A stretch of 64,000 nt of DNA, from contig JAVWVS010000006.1 in assembly GCA_036666555.1 (NCBI GenBank), positions 25,639 through 89,638 on the forward strand. The letters run 5' to 3'. The translations under genes and the position numbers were made by a program. Shown here piece after piece: positions 58,804 to 64,000 of this stretch (positions within the stretch are counted from its first letter, which is position 1; each line of letters starts with the position of its first letter). Source of the stretch: UMGS1251 sp036666555 (GTDB lineage: Bacteria; Bacillota; Clostridia; Lachnospirales; Lachnospiraceae). The notes under the pieces were generated by a model. That model did no database searches and had not been told where the DNA came from. It worked only from the letters and a program-made list of their open reading frames with translations.

Positions 58804-60279
58804 ATGACAGAAACCATTTGGAATGATACACAGATTGTACTGAAATGGATTATGGATAATTTAGTGTTTATTAACATCCTGTTTTCCATTATTATCATAT
58901 TCTTTCAACGGCGAGAGCCCATGACTGTATGGGCTTGGCTTCTGGTACTTTATTTTATTCCCATTTTGGGATTTGTGCTGTATTTGATTTTGGGGCAGGA
59001 TTTTCATAAAAGTAGAATGTTCAAGATGAAGGAAATAGAAGGCGATGTAAAATATGCCATCCGTAAACAAGAGGATTCCATTTACAGAAAAAAACTAAGG
59101 CTTCGAGATCCGGAAATGGGACGATTTGAAAGTCTGATCCTTTATAATTTAAATGAAGCGGAAGCAGTATTGACAGATAATAATGATATTCGTATTTATA
59201 CAGATGGACATGAAAAATTTCAGGCGTTGATTACGGAGATGGAGCATGCAGTCAATTATATTCATCTTCAATATTATATTATTCGAAATGATGAGCTGTG
59301 GCAGGAAATTGAGGATGTACTGGTTCGCAAAGTAAGACAGGGAGTAGAAGTTCGAGTACTGTTTGACAGTATGGGATGCCGTTCTATGAAAAATAAAGAT
59401 TGGAATAGATTGGAAAAAGCAGGCATTGAAGTAGCAGAGTTTTTCCCGGCCTTATTAGGCAATCTGCATCTGCGCATGAACTACCGAAATCATAGGAAAA
59501 TTGTGGTCATAGATGGACGGATTGGATTTGTAGGTGGGTTCAATGTGGGGCGGGAATACTTGGGGTTAGATAAAAGATTTGGCTACTGGAGAGATACTCA
59601 TTTGTGTATTGAAGGCTCTGCAGTGACCTCTTTAGCGGTTCGATTTGTGCTAGACTGGAATTATGCTGCAAAAGAAAATCTATTTACGGAAGACCATTTA
59701 TTTGAGATTCCCACGTATATTCGAAACGGGAGAGATCCGGTGCAAATCGTATCCAGCGGACCGGATTCCGGAAGCAAGGGCGTTCGTAATAATTATCTGC
59801 AGCTGATCCATATGGCGAAAGAGCGCATCTACATTCAAACTCCTTATTTCATTCCGGATGAATCTATCTGGGATGCCCTTCATCTTGCTGCATTGTCCGG
59901 GGTCGATGTGCGTATTATGATTCCGTGTAAACCGGATCATCCGTTTGTATATTGGGCGACATATTCTTATTTGGGCGATATGATTGATGCTGGAGCGAAA
60001 TGTTATGTGTATAACAATGGATTCCTACACACCAAAGGGATCACGGTGGATGGAATGGTGAGTTGTTACGGAACTGCCAATATGGATATTCGTAGTTTTG
60101 AGCTGAACTTTGAAGTCAATGCTACCATTTACAGTGCCAGAACTACGCAAAAACTAGAAAAAATATTTGAAAATGATATGCGGCAGTCCACGTTGATTAC
60201 AAGGCGGATGTATCGGGAACGGGGAGTAGTTATTCGAACCAAGGAACAGTTCTGCAGATTGCTTTCTCCACTTTTATAG
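58804..60279 (+). CDS. cls: Cardiolipin synthase
   Basis: Phospholipase D family enzyme joining two phosphatidylglycerols. 491 residues: two N-terminal membrane helices, HKD motif 1 in NHRKIVVIDGRIGFVGG (near 229) and motif 2 in LHTKGITVDGMVSCYGTANMD (near 409). ATG at 58804 follows AGGGGAGTGGG; an open frame continues upstream through the promoter region. Single gene. Confidence 0.95.
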   Translation: MTETIWNDTQIVLKWIMDNLVFINILFSIIIIFFQRREPMTVWAWLLVLYFIPILGFVLYLILGQDFHKSRMFKMKEIEGDVKYAIRKQEDSIYRKKLRLRDPEMGRFESLILYNLNEAEAVLTDNNDIRIYTDGHEKFQALITEMEHAVNYIHLQYYIIRNDELWQEIEDVLVRKVRQGVEVRVLFDSMGCRSMKNKDWNRLEKAGIEVAEFFPALLGNLHLRMNYRNHRKIVVIDGRIGFVGGFNVGREYLGLDKRFGYWRDTHLCIEGSAVTSLAVRFVLDWNYAAKENLFTEDHLFEIPTYIRNGRDPVQIVSSGPDSGSKGVRNNYLQLIHMAKERIYIQTPYFIPDESIWDALHLAALSGVDVRIMIPCKPDHPFVYWATYSYLGDMIDAGAKCYVYNNGFLHTKGITVDGMVSCYGTANMDIRSFELNFEVNATIYSARTTQKLEKIFENDMRQSTLITRRMYRERGVVIRTKEQFCRLLSPLL

Positions 60280-60390
60280 GTAAAGAATGTTCGGAAACAG
60301 TGAAATTCCTGTGAAAAGACTTTTCAATAGGGGTGGGATATGTTATAACGTAATGGTGTGTATTTTTAAAATAAAGGTAGAGGTGAAAAC

Positions 60391-61494
60391 ATGAAGAAAA
60401 AATTAGCAACACTTCTTTTGAGTGTATGTGTAGTCGCAACGGTGACAGGTTGTGGCAGCAAAGAAATTTCCGACAAAAACATTACCATATCCCAGTATAA
60501 AGGTGTGGAAGTAGATAAGGTCGCAGAAGGAAAAGTAACGAAAGAAGACGTAGAGAACAGTATTAAATCAACACAGGAAGCAAATGTGATTACGAATGAA
60601 GTAAAAGATCGTGCAGTGCAGGATGGAGATACGGCTACCATTGATTTCGTAGGAAAAAAAGATGGTGTGGAATTTGAGGGCGGAAGTGCTAAAGATTATC
60701 CATTAACGGTTGGTGCAAGTAACTTTATCGAGGGATTTGACACCGGTCTTATTGGACACAATGCAGGAGAGACGTTTGATCTTCCACTGACATTTCCGGC
60801 AGAGTACCAAGTAGCAGACTTGGCAGGCAAAGACGTGGTATTTACCACTACGATTAAATCTATTGCGACCAAGACGGTTCCAGAATTGAACGATGATTTT
60901 GTAAAGGGTGTTTCTAAAACATCCAAAACAGTAGCAGAGTATAAAAAAGAAGTAAAAAAGGACTTGGAAAAATCCAATAAAGAAACAGCAAAGAGTACAT
61001 TATCCGATGAAGTATCTGCAGCGGTGGTTAAGAACACAAAAGTAACAAAATATCCAAAAGACCAAGTGACGACCATGGTGAGTCGAATCAAGGATCAATA
61101 CACTCAGATGGCATCCTACTCCGGACTTGAATTTGCGGATTTCCTAGATAAACAGTTGGGAATGACCGAAGCAGTTTTTAATGAGCAGGCAGAAAAAGCT
61201 GCGAAAGAAACAGTGAAACAAGAATTAGCCATTAATTTGATTGCAAAAACAGAGAAGATCGAACCCACAGAAGAAGAATATACAAAAGCAATGAAGAAGT
61301 ATGCCAAAGACTACGGCTTTGAAAGCGTAGATGCCATGAAAAAACAAGTAGATGAAAAAGAACTGAAAAAGTTAATTCTTCAGGACGAAGTGAAAGCATG
61401 GCTGGTGGATCATTGCAAACAAGTAGAACCGAAAAAAGAAGATACCACAAAGACAGATACGACCAAAAAAGATACAACCAAAGAAAGTAAATAA
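60391..61494 (+). CDS. Lipoprotein with trigger-factor architecture (FKBP-type foldase)
   Basis: 367 residues. Lipobox TVTGC21 marks it as a membrane-anchored, extracytoplasmic lipoprotein. Residues ~70-155 are an FKBP-type prolyl isomerase domain (GDTATIDFVGKKDGVEFEGG, GFDTGLIGHNAGE, LPLTFPAEY), followed by a helical trigger-factor C-terminal region (KKDLEKSNKETAKSTL ... VKAWLVDHCK) and a Lys/Asp/Thr-rich tail of DTTK repeats. Cytosolic trigger factor lacks a signal peptide and has a ribosome-binding domain, missing here. Probably an exported protein foldase. AGAGGTG precedes the ATG. Confidence 0.85.
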   Translation: MKKKLATLLLSVCVVATVTGCGSKEISDKNITISQYKGVEVDKVAEGKVTKEDVENSIKSTQEANVITNEVKDRAVQDGDTATIDFVGKKDGVEFEGGSAKDYPLTVGASNFIEGFDTGLIGHNAGETFDLPLTFPAEYQVADLAGKDVVFTTTIKSIATKTVPELNDDFVKGVSKTSKTVAEYKKEVKKDLEKSNKETAKSTLSDEVSAAVVKNTKVTKYPKDQVTTMVSRIKDQYTQMASYSGLEFADFLDKQLGMTEAVFNEQAEKAAKETVKQELAINLIAKTEKIEPTEEEYTKAMKKYAKDYGFESVDAMKKQVDEKELKKLILQDEVKAWLVDHCKQVEPKKEDTTKTDTTKKDTTKESK

Positions 61495-61517
61495 AAGATA
61501 GTAATAAAAATTTATAA

Positions 61518-61573
61518 TTGACTAACATACCGCTAGTATGTTAAAATAAAATCATACCATTGGTATGATTTTA
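61518..61573 (+). promoter_or_regulatory. tetR promoter with two palindromic operators
   Basis: TTGACT at 61518-61523 and TAAAAT at 61542-61547 (18-base spacer). Palindrome 1: TAACATAC-CGCTA-GTATGTTA (61523-61543), between -35 and -10. Palindrome 2: 13-bp perfect arms around 1 base, TAAAATCATACCA/TGGTATGATTTTA (61547-61573). Both carry CATAC/GTATG half-sites, so the TetR protein probably represses itself. Confidence 0.65.
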
Positions 61574-61592
61574 TTTTTGGGAGGTGAAACAC

Positions 61593-62246
61593 TTGGCGCG
61601 AAATAAATATCCGGAAGTAACGGTAGCTCGCATTCTTGATGTATCTGAACAGCTTTTTCTTGAAAAGGGTTATGAACACACCACGATTCAAGACATTATC
61701 AATGCCCTTGGTGATTTAAGCAAAGGTGCAATTTACCATCACTTTAAGTCCAAAGAGGAAATCATTATTGCAGTTGTGGATAGACTATACGTCAGTACGA
61801 AGGATGGCTGCGCCGAAATTCAGGCAGACAAAAGCCTAAACGGCTTGCAAAAGCTCCGTAAGCTTTTCTATGTTTCTATTGGAAATTCGAACCAGCAGGT
61901 TGCTTTTGAAACCATGCCTAATTTTTTCGAAAACCCCAAATTTTTGGCAATGCAACTGGAACAAACCATATATGAATTAGCGCACAAAATAATTGAGCCA
62001 ATCATCTGCGAGGGAATAGCGGACGGCTCCATCCAGACACAATATCCGAAAGAGCTTGCTGAGGTGGTGTCACTACTTGCAAATATCTGGCTAAATCCAA
62101 TGCTGTTTCATTGCACAGAGCAGGAAATATACAATAAATGTATGTTTTTCAAAACACTGCTGAAAAGCCTTGGAGTTGATGTTTTCGATGATGCATTAGC
62201 GGAAATGGTGGAAGGATTAAGAAGTTTTGTAAGCAACGGTAAATAA
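61593..62246 (+). CDS. TetR family transcriptional regulator
   Basis: 217 residues: N-terminal helix-turn-helix (VARILDVSEQLFLEKGYEHTTIQDIINALGDLSKGAIYHHFKSKEEI, residues ~10-56) and a ligand-binding helical domain. TTG start at 61593, 8 bases after GGGAGG; an in-frame GTG at 61584 lies inside that site. It lies before an MFS pump and shares operator-like half-sites with it, fitting a drug- or metabolite-inducible efflux pair. Confidence 0.9.
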   Translation: MARNKYPEVTVARILDVSEQLFLEKGYEHTTIQDIINALGDLSKGAIYHHFKSKEEIIIAVVDRLYVSTKDGCAEIQADKSLNGLQKLRKLFYVSIGNSNQQVAFETMPNFFENPKFLAMQLEQTIYELAHKIIEPIICEGIADGSIQTQYPKELAEVVSLLANIWLNPMLFHCTEQEIYNKCMFFKTLLKSLGVDVFDDALAEMVEGLRSFVSNGK

Positions 62247-62253
62247 AAAATAT

Positions 62254-62279
62254 TATGCCTTAAGTGGCATATATTTTTT
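62254..62279 (+). terminator. Weak terminator between tetR and the MFS gene
   Basis: 6-bp stem TATGCC/GGCATA with a 6-base loop, followed by ATATTTTTT. Confidence 0.55.
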
Positions 62280-62289
62280 GGATACATAC

Positions 62290-62306
62290 ATACCGCTTGA
62301 CGGTAT
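62290..62306 (+). promoter_or_regulatory. Operator-like palindrome before the MFS gene
   Basis: ATACCG-CTTGA-CGGTAT, sharing the ATACC/GGTAT half-sites seen before tetR. A weak promoter (TTGGAT 62278-62283, TATATA 62304-62309, spacing 20) surrounds it. Confidence 0.5.
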
Positions 62307-62325
62307 ATAAATTAAGGAGAATAAT

Positions 62326-63561
62326 ATGGATAAAAAAAAGCTATTTCACAAGGATTTTACTTTAGTTGTCATCGGACAGATTATTTCGCTGTTTGGCAAC
62401 GGCATTGTTCGTTTTGCTCTGCCCCTTTACTTATTAAATCAAACAGGTTCGGCAACGCTTTTTGGTATTGTTTCAGCACTATCCTTTTTGCCAATGATAC
62501 TACTCACCCCCATTGGTGGCATTGTTGCGGACAGGGTGAACAAACGCAATGTCATGGTGACACTTGATCTTCTAACTGCAATTTTAATGCTGGTATTCTT
62601 TTTACTGCTTGGGAAAGTGGACTTAGTTCTATTACTAATCATAACCCTTATGCTCCTTTACGGCATACAGGGTGCATATCAACCAACCGTGCAGGCAAGT
62701 ATGCCGCTTTTGCATGGCAAAGAAAATCTGCTGACGGCAAATGCAATCATCAATCAAGTAAGCGCACTTGCAGGTCTGTTAGCTCCCATAATCGGAGGGA
62801 TTTTATTTGGGCTTTGGGGACTGAAACCTATCATTATGGTAGGTGGGTGTTGTTTTTTACTGTCTGCAATCATGGAGATATTTATCACAATCCCCCACAT
62901 AAAAACAAGCAAGAAGCAAAGCATATTTGAAATTGTGAAAGAGGATTTTTCTCAAAGTATTTCCTTTATGCGAAACGACAAGCCAATCATACTAAAAAGC
63001 ATCCTAATAATCTGTGGGTTTAACTTGTTTTTAAGTGCGATGCTGATTGTGTCCATGCCTGTTCTTATCACACAAACTCTTGGAATGTCAGACCAGTTAT
63101 ATGGTTATTCACAAGGAGCACTTGCAGCAGGAGGGCTTTTCGGCGGCATTTTGGTGGGAGTATTCGCAAAAAAACTAAACATGAAAAAGGTATATATGTT
63201 GTTACTTGCAACCGCCACACTGCTTTTGCCCATTTCAATTTCTTTATGGCTTTCACTATCGCCATTTATTAGCTATTTGGTTATTAGTGTCTGTTGTTTT
63301 TTTATTATGAGCGTTGCTACCATGATAACCGTGCAGATGCTCAGCTTTATTCAAGGAGAAACGCCAACGAATCTTACAGGAAAGGTATTATCCTGCGCTA
63401 TGGCACTTGCTATGTGCGCTCAACCACTTGGACAAGCAATGTATGGCTTTTTATTTGACACTTTTCAAACGACACCTTACTATATTGTGCTTGGGACAGC
63501 ACTGGTTTCCAGTGGAATTGCTCTTTTGTCAAAGAAAGTATTTCAAAATATGATTTCATAG
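62326..63561 (+). CDS. MFS efflux transporter
   Basis: 411 residues, 12 membrane helices; IGQIISLFGNGIVRFALPLYLLNQTGSATLFG and the loop motif GGIVADRVNKRNVM (MFS motif A). It resembles the MFS_3 drug-efflux group (macrolide/tetracycline-like). Substrate unknown. AAGGAGAAT precedes the ATG. Paired with the upstream TetR gene and bounded by a Fic gene, it forms an accessory-looking end of the window; the codon use (more GCA/CTT with C-ending codons) looks a little unlike the core genes. Confidence 0.9.
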   Translation: MDKKKLFHKDFTLVVIGQIISLFGNGIVRFALPLYLLNQTGSATLFGIVSALSFLPMILLTPIGGIVADRVNKRNVMVTLDLLTAILMLVFFLLLGKVDLVLLLIITLMLLYGIQGAYQPTVQASMPLLHGKENLLTANAIINQVSALAGLLAPIIGGILFGLWGLKPIIMVGGCCFLLSAIMEIFITIPHIKTSKKQSIFEIVKEDFSQSISFMRNDKPIILKSILIICGFNLFLSAMLIVSMPVLITQTLGMSDQLYGYSQGALAAGGLFGGILVGVFAKKLNMKKVYMLLLATATLLLPISISLWLSLSPFISYLVISVCCFFIMSVATMITVQMLSFIQGETPTNLTGKVLSCAMALAMCAQPLGQAMYGFLFDTFQTTPYYIVLGTALVSSGIALLSKKVFQNMIS

Positions 63562-63641
63562 AAGTAATGATATTTTTAAAGGATACTGCATTTCACATTA
63601 TGACAGAGCGCAAAGCAGGCGGCGGCTTGTTGTGTGTGGAA

Positions 63642-64000
63642 TTAGGTATCTTTACGAAGTATCGCTAAATACTCCTCATAGGCAAAGCTGCGTTCACGCT
63701 TGCTGTTATCTACTTGGACAAGAATGCCCAGCCCCATGAGTTTTTTCACGGCGTTGGAGGTCGTGTTGTAGGAGCTCTCCAATGCAGCAGCAGTTTTTTT
63801 GATGTCGATGATCGGTGTTTGCTCTAAATAGGCAAACAGTCTTTTCAGGATACCTGTTCGGGTATCCACCAGCGCTATGGCGGCAAGATTTTTGTCATGG
63901 AGTGCCATCAGCGTATCAATGGTTTCGATGGAATCCTCGGCAGACTCATAAATTCCTTGCAGAAAAAACTTGACCCATTGCTCAAAGTGCCCCTTTTCTC
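63642..64000 (-). CDS. Fic family protein, C-terminal part (cut by window edge)
   Basis: About 119 C-terminal residues, running in from the right edge: GHFEQWVKFFLQGIYESAEDSIETI is the segment that follows the Fic core in many Fic/DUF4172-type proteins, and the rest is a winged helix (IDIKKTAAALESSYNTTSNAVKKLMGLGILVQV). The HxFx(D/E)GNGR catalytic motif would be outside the window, so activity cannot be judged. Fic proteins AMPylate target proteins. Confidence 0.8.
   Translation of the reverse strand, partial: EKGHFEQWVKFFLQGIYESAEDSIETIDTLMALHDKNLAAIALVDTRTGILKRLFAYLEQTPIIDIKKTAAALESSYNTTSNAVKKLMGLGILVQVDNSKRERSFAYEEYLAILRKDT

Noticed and set aside
60318..60388. TTTTCA/TGAAAA repeat resembling the masked-site design before the lipoprotein trigger factor
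   Set aside because: Only 6 bp, expected often by chance.
1..64000. tRNA, rRNA, CRISPR, insertion sequence, prophage or integron
   Set aside because: No cloverleaf or TTCGAATC-type arms, no spaced repeats, no transposase, integrase or phage structural genes seen by eye.

Overview
The window reads as a chromosomal segment of a low-GC, endospore-forming Firmicute, most likely a Lachnospiraceae-type Clostridium. Evidence: spore genes (spmA, spmB, bofA with a yaaL neighbour, spoIIR, a SPOCS/LysM protein of the SipL type), a Gram-positive Tad pilus locus with DUF5702 and DUF6382 proteins, strong AGGAGG ribosome binding sites with frequent TTG/GTG starts, and many proteins of unknown function of kinds common in gut Clostridia. 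No rRNA, tRNA, CRISPR array, insertion sequence or phage gene was seen. Genus cannot be fixed from the sequence alone.

Layout. 1-2.2 kb (minus): start of a V-type ATPase operon running off the left edge. 2.4-9.6 kb (plus): trmB, then a complete F-type ATP synthase operon atpBEFHAGDC. 9.7-13.3 kb: a cytidylate-kinase-like gene, then a cobalamin riboswitch driving the cobalt ECF transporter cbiMNQO. 13.4-15.1 kb (minus): a two-gene module, a HipA-like kinase and a partner joining a HipA-N-like region to a HIRAN domain. 15.1-15.8 kb: spmA, separated from spmB. 15.8-19.0 kb: Sua5/TsaC fused to a degenerate LMW-phosphatase domain, rpiB, upp, dCMP deaminase. 19.0-19.6 kb: yaaL and bofA, divergent. 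19.7-27.9 kb: Tad/Flp pilus operon, including a 59-residue Flp pilin. 28-31.9 kb: rhomboid protease overlapping a histidine kinase tail-to-tail, siroheme sulfite/nitrite reductase, HIT protein, ECF sigma. 32-36 kb: murG, two envelope/secreted proteins, a candidate structured RNA, TSCPD protein, mtnN. 36.2-42.5 kb: membrane protein, pgi, CdaR-type regulator, aconitase, spmB. 42.5-44.8 kb (minus): plsC, malQ. 44.9-52.2 kb: lipoprotein, SPOCS/LysM protein, ispE, GntR regulator, spoIIR, CDF transporter, acyl-ACP thioesterase, CvfB-like S1 protein, a small conserved protein. 52.3-58.2 kb: dnaE, pfkA, murI, DUF1934. 58.2-61.5 kb: anchored protein, cardiolipin synthase, lipoprotein trigger factor. 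61.5-64 kb: TetR-MFS efflux pair with clear operators, and the 3' part of a Fic gene at the right edge.

How the genes fit together. Two rotary ATPases start divergently on either side of trmB. The F-type c-subunit lacks the usual Na+ ligands and is therefore predicted to be H+-coupled. The Tad locus is self-contained: motor, platform proteins, prepilin peptidase, one pilin and two pseudopilins that share a G|xxxxE processing site. The best candidates for undescribed biology are the split HipA/HIRAN module, the TadE pseudopilin with two Cys/His metal-site-like repeats, the Sua5-pseudophosphatase fusion, and two consecutive genes whose ribosome binding sites would be masked by a hairpin only in read-through transcripts.
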